Origin: Neoroseomonas alkaliterrae | GTDB lineage: Bacteria > Pseudomonadota > Alphaproteobacteria > Acetobacterales > Acetobacteraceae | Length of the DNA: 64,000 bases | Direction of reading: 5' to 3' | NCBI RefSeq assembly: GCF_014199195.1 | Contig: NZ_JACIJE010000009.1 | Location: forward strand, 62,001 to 126,000 | In this document: positions 18,205 to 26,238 of the stretch, piece by piece | How positions within the stretch are numbered: the stretch's first letter is position 1 | Layout of the letters: each line of letters begins with the position of its first letter | The notes under the pieces: model-generated | What the model was told of the DNA's origin: nothing | Seen by the model: only the letters and a program-made list of their open reading frames with translations | The model's database searches: none | Translations under genes and position numbers: made by a program

Positions 18205-20030
18205 CCGCGACCAACGACTTCGTCGTCAAGTTCGCCAACGTCAACGGCTCGGGCTCGGCCTCGGCCAACGGATTGTTCGCGAAGTCCATCCTGCGCATGG
18301 GCGTTCCCATCGCCTCGCGCAACATCTTCCCCTCGAACATCCAGGGCCTTCCGACCTGGTTCGAGGTGCGCGTCTGCGAGGCCGGCCACATGGGGCGGCG
18401 CGGCGGCGTGGACATGATGGTGGCGATGAACCCGCAGACCTGGGACCGCGACGTGGCCGAGATCGAGCCAGGCGGCTACCTGTTCTACGACTCGACGCGG
18501 CCCATGCCGAAGTCGAAGTTCCGTGACGACATCACCGTCATCGGCTGCCCGCTGACCGAGATCACCAACAACGCCTATTCCGACCCGCGCCAGCGGCAGT
18601 TGTTCAAGAACATCGTCTATCTCGGCGCGCTCTCGGCACTGCTCGACATGGAGGTCGAGGCGGTGAAGGCCGCCATCGCGGCGCAGTTCAAGGGCAAGGA
18701 GAAGCTCGTTCCGGCGAACTACGCCGCGCTCGAGATGGGGCGCGACTGGGCGATCCAGCACCTTTCCTGCCCGATCGGCCTGCGTCTGCGGCGCGCGGAC
18801 GCGGTGGGCGACCGCATCTTCACCGACGGCAATGCCGCCGCCGCGCTCGGCGCGGTCTATGGCGGCGCGACGGTCTGCGCGTGGTATCCGATCACGCCCT
18901 CCACCTCGCTCGCGGAAGCCTTCGAACGCTATTGCGGACGGCTGCGCAAGGATCCCGAGACCGGGGCGAAGCGCTACGCCATCGTGCAGGCGGAGGACGA
19001 GCTCGCCTCCATCGGCATGGTCGTGGGCGCGGCCTGGAACGGTGCGCGCGCCTTCACCGCCACCTCCGGCCCGGGCATCTCGCTGATGCAGGAGTTTCTC
19101 GGCCTCGCCTATTTCGCCGAGATCCCCGCCGTGGTCTTCGACGTGCAGCGTGCAGGGCCTTCCACCGGCATGCCGACGCGCACGCAGCAATCGGACCTGC
19201 TCTCGGCCGCCTATGCGAGCCATGGCGACACCAAGCACGTCATGCTCCTGCCCGAGGATCCGACGGAGTGCTTCGAGTTCGGCGCGACGGCCTTCGACCT
19301 CGCCGACCGTCTCCAGACGCCCGTCTTCGTCATGCTCGACCTCGACATCGGCATGAACGACTGGCTCTGCGAGCCCTTCAAATGGGATCCGAACCGCCGT
19401 ATGGACCGCGGCAAGGTGCTCGACGCGGCGGCGCTCGATGCGGCCAAGACCTTCGGGCGCTACCTCGACGTGGACGGCGACGGCATTCCCTATCGCACCT
19501 GGCCGGGCACGCACCCCGAGAAGGGAGCCTTCTTCACCCGCGGCACCTCGCGCGACCGCTACGCGCGCTATACCGAGGATGGCGGGCCCTACGTGGACAA
19601 CATGCAGCGCCTGCTGAAGAAGTTCCACACGGCACGCCTGCTGGTGCCACATCCCATCGCCACGCCGGCCAAGGAGAAGGCGAGGGACGGCGTGATCTTC
19701 TACGGCTCCACCTCCGCCGCGATGCGCGAGGCGCTGGTGGCGCTGCAGGCGCAGGGCATCCATCTCGACGCCATGCGCATCCGCGCCTTCCCCTTCCACG
19801 ACGACGTGGCGGAGTTCATCGCGGGCCATGAACGCGTCTTCGTCGTCGAGCAGAACCGCGACGCGCAGCTGCGCACGCTCCTCGTGACCGAGCTCGGGAT
19901 CGACCCCGCCCGGCTGGTGCCGGTGCTGCACTATGACGGCACGCCGATCACCGCCCGCTTCATCCAGTCCGCCATCGCCGAGCGCGCTTCGGCGGCGAAC
20001 GTCCTGCCCTTCCGCAAGGCCACGCCATGA
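18189..20030 (+). CDS. korA: 2-oxoacid:acceptor oxidoreductase, fused gamma-alpha subunit
   Basis: A 613-residue fusion of the gamma domain (about residues 1-190, with FANVNGSGSASANGLFAKS at the start) and the alpha/pyrimidine domain (about 215-600, with CAWYPITPSTSLAEAFERY and TSGPGISLMQEFLGLAYFAEIP) of 2-oxoacid:ferredoxin oxidoreductases. Together with the beta subunit it decarboxylates a 2-oxoacid such as 2-oxoglutarate to the acyl-CoA. ATG 18189 overlaps the upstream gene by 16 nt, and its stop overlaps korB (ATGA), so the three are a unit. The symbol is given by architecture; the substrate is not proven. Confidence 0.85.
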   Translation: MPQPITATNDFVVKFANVNGSGSASANGLFAKSILRMGVPIASRNIFPSNIQGLPTWFEVRVCEAGHMGRRGGVDMMVAMNPQTWDRDVAEIEPGGYLFYDSTRPMPKSKFRDDITVIGCPLTEITNNAYSDPRQRQLFKNIVYLGALSALLDMEVEAVKAAIAAQFKGKEKLVPANYAALEMGRDWAIQHLSCPIGLRLRRADAVGDRIFTDGNAAAALGAVYGGATVCAWYPITPSTSLAEAFERYCGRLRKDPETGAKRYAIVQAEDELASIGMVVGAAWNGARAFTATSGPGISLMQEFLGLAYFAEIPAVVFDVQRAGPSTGMPTRTQQSDLLSAAYASHGDTKHVMLLPEDPTECFEFGATAFDLADRLQTPVFVMLDLDIGMNDWLCEPFKWDPNRRMDRGKVLDAAALDAAKTFGRYLDVDGDGIPYRTWPGTHPEKGAFFTRGTSRDRYARYTEDGGPYVDNMQRLLKKFHTARLLVPHPIATPAKEKARDGVIFYGSTSAAMREALVALQAQGIHLDAMRIRAFPFHDDVAEFIAGHERVFVVEQNRDAQLRTLLVTELGIDPARLVPVLHYDGTPITARFIQSAIAERASAANVLPFRKATP

Positions 20031-21082
20031 GCTACCTGCCGAAGCCCAAGCTGCACCATCCGAAGCTGCCGACCAATGCGATCGGCCTGACGCGCCGCGA
20101 CTACGAGGGCGCGATCAGCACGCTCTGCGCCGGCTGCGGGCATGATTCGATCAGCGCGGCGATCATCCAGGCCTGCTTCAACCTCTCGATCCCCCCGCAT
20201 CGCGTGGCCAAGCTTTCGGGGATCGGCTGTTCGTCGAAGACGCCGACCTACTTCCTCGGCGCCGCGCACGGCTTCAATTCCGTGCATGGACGCATGCCCT
20301 CGGTGCTGACGGGGGCGTATCTCGCGAACCGGGACCTGATCTATCTCGGCGTCTCGGGGGACGGGGATTCCGCCTCGATCGGCTTCGGCCAGTTCGCGCA
20401 TTCCATCCGGCGCGGCGTGAACATGACCTACATCGTCGAGAACAACGGCGTCTACGGCCTGACCAAGGGACAGTTCTCCGCCACCTCGGACCTCGGCTCG
20501 GTGGCGAAGAAGGGCGCGGTCAACACCGACCAGCCGATCGACCTCGCCGCCATCGCCGTGCAGCTCGGCGCGACCTTCGTCGCGCGCTCCTTCTCGGGCG
20601 ACAAGGAGCAGCTCGTGCCGTTGATCGAGGCCGCCTTGCTGCACGAGGGCGCGGCCTTCCTCGATGTCATCAGCCCCTGCGTGGCCTTCAACAACCACCC
20701 CGGCAGCACGAAGTCCTACGACTACGTCCGCGAACACAACGAGGCACTGAACCGTCTCGACGTCATGGTCCCGCGCGAGACGATCACCGCCAGCTACCGA
20801 CCGGGCGAGGTGACGGAGGTGACGCAGCATGACGGCTCCGTCCTGCGCCTGCGCAAGCTGCGGACGGAGCACGACCCGACCAACCGCGCCTCGGCCATGC
20901 ATCACATCCTCGAACGGCGCGCGGCGGGCGAGATCGTCACCGGCCTGATCTATGTCGAGCCCGAGCCGACCGCGCTGCACGCGCATCTCGGCACCGTGCC
21001 GCAGCCGCTGAACGCGCTCGGGGACGCGGAACTCTGTCCGGGCGTCGATGCGCTCGAGAAGATCAACGCCGCGCTGCGCTGA
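20027..21082 (+). CDS. korB: 2-oxoacid:acceptor oxidoreductase, TPP-binding beta subunit
   Basis: A 351-residue beta subunit that binds thiamine diphosphate and a 4Fe-4S cluster. The CAGCGHDS segment supplies C34 and C37, LSGIGCSSK adds C68, and a later Cys (ISPCVAFNN) completes a likely cluster set. The TPP motif starts GDGDSASIG at 111 and ends with ENN at residues 138-140. Length and order match KorB of two-subunit 2-oxoglutarate:ferredoxin oxidoreductases. It lies directly after korA with a 4-nt overlap. Confidence 0.87.
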   Translation: MSYLPKPKLHHPKLPTNAIGLTRRDYEGAISTLCAGCGHDSISAAIIQACFNLSIPPHRVAKLSGIGCSSKTPTYFLGAAHGFNSVHGRMPSVLTGAYLANRDLIYLGVSGDGDSASIGFGQFAHSIRRGVNMTYIVENNGVYGLTKGQFSATSDLGSVAKKGAVNTDQPIDLAAIAVQLGATFVARSFSGDKEQLVPLIEAALLHEGAAFLDVISPCVAFNNHPGSTKSYDYVREHNEALNRLDVMVPRETITASYRPGEVTEVTQHDGSVLRLRKLRTEHDPTNRASAMHHILERRAAGEIVTGLIYVEPEPTALHAHLGTVPQPLNALGDAELCPGVDALEKINAALR

Positions 21083-21086
21083 CGCG

Positions 21087-21752
21087 ATGCGCCGCGGCGG
21101 CGCGCTGTTCCGCGACCGGCAGGAGGCCGGCGAGCGGCTGGTTCCGGCGCTCGCGGCGCTCGGTCTCGATCGCCCGATCGTCTTCGCCCTGCTGCGCGGC
21201 GGGGCGGCGGTGGCCGCGCCCATCGCGGCGGCGCTCGGCGCCCCTCTCGTGCCCTTCCTCGTCCGGAAGCTCGGCGTTCCCTGGCAGCCGGAACTCGCTT
21301 TCGGCGCGCTTGCGGAAGGCGGTGGGGAGCCGGTGCTGAACAGCGCAATCATCAGGGCCTGTGGTCTCACGCCAGCCGAGATCGCGGCCGTGCACGCACG
21401 GGAGGAGACGGAACTGCTTCGTCGCCGCGCGGTCTATCTCGCGGGCCGCGAGCGCCCCGACCCGAGAGGCCGCCCCGCGATCCTGGTGGATGACGGGCTC
21501 GCCACCGGCGCCTCGGCGCTCGCCGCGCTGCGCGCGCTGCGCGCGCAGGGGGCGTCGCCGCTGATCCTCGCCGTGCCCGTGGCGCCGGAGGAGAGCGTCG
21601 CCGCGATGGCCGGCGAATGCGACCGCGTCATCGCCGCCGAGATCCACGCCATCCCCGCGGGGATCGGCGGATGCTACCGGGATTTCCATCAGCTCGAGGA
21701 TGCGGAGGTGCTGGCCCTGCTGGACGCCGCCGCGCGGAAGGACGCCCCATGA
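21087..21752 (+). CDS. Phosphoribosyltransferase-fold protein
   Basis: A 221-residue protein with the type I phosphoribosyltransferase fold. The PRPP-binding loop AILVDDGLATGAS lies near residues 132-144, and the N-terminal ALLRGGAAVAAPIAAAL motif is typical of the ComF/erythrose-like phosphoribosyltransferase group that often sits near dienelactone or stress genes. The nucleobase substrate is unknown and may not exist. It starts 4 nt after korB and its stop overlaps the next start (ATGA), so it belongs to the operon. Confidence 0.8.
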   Translation: MRRGGALFRDRQEAGERLVPALAALGLDRPIVFALLRGGAAVAAPIAAALGAPLVPFLVRKLGVPWQPELAFGALAEGGGEPVLNSAIIRACGLTPAEIAAVHAREETELLRRRAVYLAGRERPDPRGRPAILVDDGLATGASALAALRALRAQGASPLILAVPVAPEESVAAMAGECDRVIAAEIHAIPAGIGGCYRDFHQLEDAEVLALLDAAARKDAP

Positions 21753-22993
21753 CCGCCATTCCTGCCACAGGCCGCGCGCGCGCGGACATCATGGCCGAGC
21801 TCGCCGCGCGCAAGTCGGGCGACCGCGACTGGCGGCGCGGGCGCCTCGCCGTCTATTTCTACTGGCTCGACGAGGAACTCGAGCGCGTCCAGCAGGAGGC
21901 CTATCTGGCCTACTGGACGGAGAACAACCTCGGCCAGCGCGCCTATCCCAGCCTGAAGTCGCTGGAGGAGGAGGTGATCGGCATGGCCCTCTCGCTGCTC
22001 GGCGGCGGGCCATCGGCGGGCGGCACCTTCACCTCGGGCGGGTCGGAGAGCATCTTCCTCGCCATGATGGCCGCGCGGAACAAGGCCCGCGCGCAGCGCG
22101 GCGTGACGCGGCCGAACATCGTGCTGCCGGACACCGCGCATCTGACCTTCGACCGCGCGGCCGAGGCGCTGGGCCTCGAAGTGCGCCGCGTGCCCGTCGG
22201 CCCCGGGTTCCGCGCCGATGTCCCGGCCATGGCGGAGCGCATGGATGCCGAGACGGTCGCGCTCATCGGTTCCGCGCCGAACTATCCCTTCGGCACCTTC
22301 GACCCGATCCCCGACCTTGCCGCGCTCGCGCGCAGCCGCGGCGCATGGATGCATGTGGATGCCTGCGTCGGCGGCTTCCTCGCGCCCTATGTGCGGCGGC
22401 TCGGCCACCCCATTCCGCCCTTCGAACTGGATGTGCCCGGCGTCACCTCGCTCTCGGCCGACATCCACAAGCACGGCATGGCGCCCAAGGGCGCCTCGCT
22501 GCTGCTGGTGGCCGATGCGGCGGACCGCGAATGGCACAAGTTCGAAAGCCGCGCCTGGCAGCGCGGCCCCTATGTCGCCTACACAACGCAGGGCACGCGG
22601 CCTGGCGGCGCGGTGGCCGCGGCCTGGGCGGCGATGATGCATCTCGGCGAGGAGGGCTACCTGCGCTGCGCGCGGCTGATCATGGAGGCAAAGGCCATCA
22701 TGACCGCGGGCATCGCCGCCATCCCGGGCCTCGCCATCCTGGAGCCGAGCGACCTCGGGATCTTCGTCTGGCGCGCGACCGACCCGGCGCTCGATATCGG
22801 CAAGGTGGCCGCGGCGCTCGATGCCGAGGGCTGGCTCGTCGGCCGCCAGCAGGAACCCGACGGCATCCATCTCCATCTCAACCCGATCCATCGGGAAGTC
22901 GCCGGCGAGTATGTCGAGGCGGTCGCGCGCGCGGTCGCGGCTGCACGCGGCGGCGCGGCGGGGCGCATCGGCGCGAACGAGCGGACCTACTGA
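21749..22993 (+). CDS. PLP-dependent decarboxylase/lyase, sphingosine-1-phosphate-lyase-like
   Basis: A 414-residue fold-type I PLP enzyme of the group II decarboxylase family. The cofactor lysine is K241 in SADIHKHGMAPKGAS, and D204 lies in MHVDACVGG; FTSGGSESIFLAMMAARNKA is the phosphate-binding segment. The HKxGxAPKGAS context resembles sphingosine-1-phosphate lyase more than glutamate decarboxylase, so a phosphoryl-amino-alcohol lyase or a decarboxylase are both possible. The ATG overlaps the upstream stop. It ends 3 bases before the converging patatin gene. Confidence 0.82.
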   Translation: MTAIPATGRARADIMAELAARKSGDRDWRRGRLAVYFYWLDEELERVQQEAYLAYWTENNLGQRAYPSLKSLEEEVIGMALSLLGGGPSAGGTFTSGGSESIFLAMMAARNKARAQRGVTRPNIVLPDTAHLTFDRAAEALGLEVRRVPVGPGFRADVPAMAERMDAETVALIGSAPNYPFGTFDPIPDLAALARSRGAWMHVDACVGGFLAPYVRRLGHPIPPFELDVPGVTSLSADIHKHGMAPKGASLLLVADAADREWHKFESRAWQRGPYVAYTTQGTRPGGAVAAAWAAMMHLGEEGYLRCARLIMEAKAIMTAGIAAIPGLAILEPSDLGIFVWRATDPALDIGKVAAALDAEGWLVGRQQEPDGIHLHLNPIHREVAGEYVEAVARAVAAARGGAAGRIGANERTY

Positions 22994-22996
22994 GCG

Positions 22997-24019
22997 CTAC
23001 AGGAACTTCGCGACCACATCCGTCGAGGAGCGCTGCCCGATCGCCTCGAAATGCGCATCGAGGAACGCCTCGGCACGCGCCGCGCCCAGCGCGCGCAGGT
23101 GGCGCAGGAAGCCGATGCTCGCGTTCATCTTGGAGCTCGCGTTGAAGGCGGCGAGTTCCTCCTCCGCATCCACCGTATGGATGAAGCAGCGCAGGTGCTT
23201 TTCCCTCGGCAACTGCCCCTGGTCGATCAGGTCCGTCACGAAGCGGATCATCCGCATCTCGCGCATCAGGGAGGAGTTGAAGGCGAGGGTGTTCATGCGG
23301 TCCACGATGGCGCGGATGTCGCGCGGCACCTCGGGGATGTTGATGGGGTTGAGCTGCACGATCAGGATGTCGGGCGCGCCGCCCATGTAGATCAGCGGGA
23401 AGATCGGCGGATTGCCGCAATAGCCGCCGTCCCAGTAGTGCTCGCCGCCGACCTCGACGGCGTGATGCAGCAGCGGCACGCAGGCCGAGGCGAGCACCGC
23501 CTCCACGCTCATCTCCGCCCGCTCGAAGACACGCAGCCGGCCCGTCAGCACGTTCGTCGCGCAGGCATAGAGGGCCGGGCCGGCCGCGCTGCGCAGCCGC
23601 GCGAAATCCACCAGGCGTTCGAGGTGCTCGCGCAGCGGATTGAGGTTGGCCGGGTTCAGCTCGTAGGGCGAGAACTGCCGCGTCATCACGTCGGCGATGC
23701 GCCAGAGCGGGGAGAAATCCATGTTCCCCGCGCTGAACATCAGGTCGAGCGGCGTCGGCTGCAGGGGCGAGAAGGCCGCCATCGCGCCCACGCCCTCCCA
23801 GAAGGCGTCGAGCCGCCGCCGCGCCTCCTCCGCCCCGCCCGCGATCAGCCCGTCCACGAGCACCGCCGCGTTCATCGCGCCGGCGCTGGTGCCGACCACG
23901 GCCTCGATCTCGAGCCGACCGTCGGCCAGGAGGCGGTCCAGCACGCCCCAGGTGAAGGCGCCGTGCGAGCCGCCGCCCTGCAGCGCCAGCTTGATCGGCT
24001 TGCGGTTCGCCGTGCCCAT
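22997..24019 (-). CDS. Patatin-like phospholipase
   Basis: A 340-residue patatin with the oxyanion loop LQGGGSHGAFTWGVLDRLL (residues 13-31), the nucleophile GTSAG with S45, and the second dyad residue in DGG at D197. These two residues form the Ser-Asp dyad of lipid acyl hydrolases. Its C-terminal region (HLRCFIHTVDAEEELA, FLRHLRALG) resembles alphaproteobacterial patatins often found near polyhydroxybutyrate genes, so a PHA-related role is a plausible alternative to phospholipase. It is the third gene of the leftward operon, 6 nt after the cyclase. Confidence 0.88.
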   Translation of the reverse strand: MGTANRKPIKLALQGGGSHGAFTWGVLDRLLADGRLEIEAVVGTSAGAMNAAVLVDGLIAGGAEEARRRLDAFWEGVGAMAAFSPLQPTPLDLMFSAGNMDFSPLWRIADVMTRQFSPYELNPANLNPLREHLERLVDFARLRSAAGPALYACATNVLTGRLRVFERAEMSVEAVLASACVPLLHHAVEVGGEHYWDGGYCGNPPIFPLIYMGGAPDILIVQLNPINIPEVPRDIRAIVDRMNTLAFNSSLMREMRMIRFVTDLIDQGQLPREKHLRCFIHTVDAEEELAAFNASSKMNASIGFLRHLRALGAARAEAFLDAHFEAIGQRSSTDVVAKFL

Positions 24020-24025
24020 CCCGCC

Positions 24026-25243
24026 CTACTTGCTGTCCAGCCGCGTCACCGGGGACCAGCCGGGCGGCGGCCCGTCCGGGAAGCGCGCGAGCCGCTCCGC
24101 ATAGGCGGCGACGAGCGGATCCTCGCGCGGGTCCCCGGCCTCGCGCAGCGCCTCCCGTGCATGGCCGAACTGCCCGGCGCGATAGCGGCGGATCGCCTCG
24201 CCCCAGGCGGGCAGGCGCGCGACCACCGCCGGGGGGGCGACCAGCGCCGCCTCCTTCGGATCCTGCGCGAAGGTCAGGCCCACCAGCTCATGGACCTCGA
24301 GCGGATCCTGCGCGCCCTTGGCCAGCACCAGGTCCACCGGGCGGAAGACGAAGGCGTTGCCCGCGCCGAGCCGCGTCTGCTCCGAGACCAGGATCTGCGT
24401 GCCGTACATCTTGTTCATGCCCTCGAGCCGCGAGGCGATGTTCACCATCGAGCCGATGGCCGTGAAGGCCATCCGGTCCGAGGAGCCGACATTGCCCACC
24501 ACCGCCTCGCCGCTGTGCAGCCCGAAGCGCGTGTGCAGGCGCGGCCAGCCGCGCGCGGCGAACTCCTCCTCCAGCCGCAGCGTCAGGGCGCGCGCGTGCA
24601 GCGCGGCGCGGCAGCCGTGCATGGCGTGCGCGAGGTCGCGCTTCGGCGCGTTCCACAGCGCCATAACCGCGTCTCCGATGTACTTGTCGATGGTCGCGTG
24701 GTGGGCGAGCAGGTCGTCGGTCACCGCCTGGAAATAGGCGGATGTGACCTGCATCAGCTCCTCCGGGTCCATCGGTTCCGCGATGGTGGTGAAACCCTGC
24801 ACGTCGCTGAACATCACGGTCAGGCGGCGCCGCTCGCCGCCGAGCTTCACCTCCGCCCCCTCGGCGGTCAGCTTGCGCACCAGATCGCGCGGCACATAGA
24901 CGCTGAAGGTCCTCAGCGCGCCCTTCATGCCCTCCATCGCCTCGTCGAGCGCGGCGATCTCCGCCGTCACGCCGCCGCGCTGCGCGGGGGCGTCGAGATC
25001 CAGGCGCCTGATCCGCTCGACCTCGCGCGCGAGCCCGTGCAGCCGCCCGCCAAGCCGCGCCGCGAGCCAGGCCGCCGCGGCCGCGCCGAGCACCGTGCCG
25101 CCCGCCGCGAGCGCCCATGCCGCCGCGCCGACCTCGCCGCTCATGGCCGCGACGAGCAGCGCGCCGAGCGCGGGGAGCGCGGCGAGCGCGACGATCCCGA
25201 TCAGCAGCGCCGCGAGCGGCGGGCCGCGCCGCGCCGTCGTCAT
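24026..25243 (-). CDS. Membrane-anchored class III adenylate/guanylate cyclase
   Basis: A 405-residue cyclase with two N-terminal membrane helices (about residues 10-34 and 42-62), a HAMP-like linker (RIRRLDLDA), and the class III catalytic domain from about residue 120. Metal-binding Asp are in FSDVQGFTTIAE and in KYIGDAVMALWN; the adenine-recognising Lys sits in DKYIGD, and the transition-state Asn and Arg in MVNIASRLE, so the active site looks intact. The position usually held by Asp or Thr carries Thr (FTAIGS), which favours ATP. The ATG overlaps the upstream stop by 4 nt (ATGA). Confidence 0.88.
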   Translation of the reverse strand: MTTARRGPPLAALLIGIVALAALPALGALLVAAMSGEVGAAAWALAAGGTVLGAAAAAWLAARLGGRLHGLAREVERIRRLDLDAPAQRGGVTAEIAALDEAMEGMKGALRTFSVYVPRDLVRKLTAEGAEVKLGGERRRLTVMFSDVQGFTTIAEPMDPEELMQVTSAYFQAVTDDLLAHHATIDKYIGDAVMALWNAPKRDLAHAMHGCRAALHARALTLRLEEEFAARGWPRLHTRFGLHSGEAVVGNVGSSDRMAFTAIGSMVNIASRLEGMNKMYGTQILVSEQTRLGAGNAFVFRPVDLVLAKGAQDPLEVHELVGLTFAQDPKEAALVAPPAVVARLPAWGEAIRRYRAGQFGHAREALREAGDPREDPLVAAYAERLARFPDGPPPGWSPVTRLDSK

Positions 25244-26160
25244 GCCGCCGCCGCGGCATGGGCGAGCAGCGCCGCCGCATCCGCCTCGTCCATGGCATCG
25301 AGGGCAGCGGCGCCGGCCTCCGGCAGCGGAGGCTGCGCGCCGAGGCGTTGCGCGACGGCTGCATAGGCCGCGATCTGCCGCTCACGCGCCCAGCCGAGGC
25401 CGAGCGCGGTTGCCGCCGGGCTCGGCTCCTGAATCTGGCGCAGCAGGCCAAGCCGTGAGGCATGGCTCGCCACCGCATCGGCATCCGGCTGGCCCGCCAT
25501 GGCGAGCTCGACCGCGAGCCGCCGCGCCAGCCTCGGCCCCAGGCAGGGCAGGATGCTGCCGAAGAGGTCGGCTTCCCGCGCGAGGCGGCAGGCGAGGTCC
25601 GGCGCATCGGCCTCCGCCCAGGGCCAGGTGGTGGCACGGATGATGCGCGCGATCTGCGCGATGCCCGCCTCATCCAGCCCATGGGCGCGCCCGATCGCCG
25701 CCGCGGCCTCGACCGAGCGTTCCTCGAGGACGCCGCGCGGCCCGCCGGCCGAGCCGTCATGCAGCAGGTCGTGCCCGGCCATGGCGGCGACGGCCAGCAG
25801 GGCCGTGCGGCGATCGAGCCATCCGCGCGCATGCGCGAAGCCGGCAAGCCAGGCCATGGCGAGGGTGGCCTCGGCCTGATGGTGGCGGTCGTGGTAGGGC
25901 GGCTCCTTCCCGGGCGGGAAGCCGGCGCCGTGGCGCTCCACCGCCCGGGCGATGGCCAGCGCGGTCGCCCGCATCGGCGCATCCTCGGCGTGTTCGCCAG
26001 CGACCAGGGCCAGGGCCTCCGCGCAGCATCCCGCCACATCCGGTGGCGCGGCGCGCCTCGCCATCAGGTCATGTTCGGCGGCGCGCAGCACCTCGCGCGG
26101 CGGGCGCCCGGCGAGCGCCAGCGCGAGCACTTCCCTGTCCGGCACGGCGGATGGCGCCAT
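25240..26160 (-). CDS. HD-domain, class I phosphodiesterase-like protein
   Basis: A 306-residue protein with a likely metal-dependent phosphohydrolase core: YHDRHH (H90-H94 region) and HDLLHDG (H130, D131, H134). This pattern recalls the cyclic-nucleotide phosphodiesterase I signature (HD-x-x-H-x-G), but the usual N/Q after it is Gly here. Because it is translated just ahead of a class III cyclase in an overlapping operon, hydrolysis of the cyclic nucleotide is a sensible guess. RBS GAAGGAGG is very close to ATG 26160. Not proven; an ordinary HD hydrolase is an alternative. Confidence 0.7.
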   Translation of the reverse strand: MAPSAVPDREVLALALAGRPPREVLRAAEHDLMARRAAPPDVAGCCAEALALVAGEHAEDAPMRATALAIARAVERHGAGFPPGKEPPYHDRHHQAEATLAMAWLAGFAHARGWLDRRTALLAVAAMAGHDLLHDGSAGGPRGVLEERSVEAAAAIGRAHGLDEAGIAQIARIIRATTWPWAEADAPDLACRLAREADLFGSILPCLGPRLARRLAVELAMAGQPDADAVASHASRLGLLRQIQEPSPAATALGLGWARERQIAAYAAVAQRLGAQPPLPEAGAAALDAMDEADAAALLAHAAAAA

Positions 26161-26238
26161 GGCCTCCTTCGAGGACGTCCGTCGTCATCCTAGAGCAGAT
26201 GCGATCAGCCTGGCACCAGCGACCTGCGCGGCGCGGCG
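26161..26238 (-). promoter_or_regulatory. Upstream region of the phosphodiesterase-cyclase-patatin operon
   Basis: This 78-base gap lies between the DUF3141 stop and the leftward phosphodiesterase-like gene. On the minus strand TAGGAT could be a -10 box, but the best -35 match (GTGCCA) sits 19 bases away, so the promoter call is weak. A strong Shine-Dalgarno GAAGGAGG lies just before ATG 26160. Confidence 0.25.

Noticed and set aside
22997-26160. Reading the cyclase-patatin operon as a CBASS or Pycsar anti-phage system
   Set aside because: The cyclase is a class III membrane enzyme, not a CD-NTase; the patatin lacks a nucleotide-binding effector domain; no ubiquitin-like or HORMA genes are near; no phage-defence neighbours are seen.
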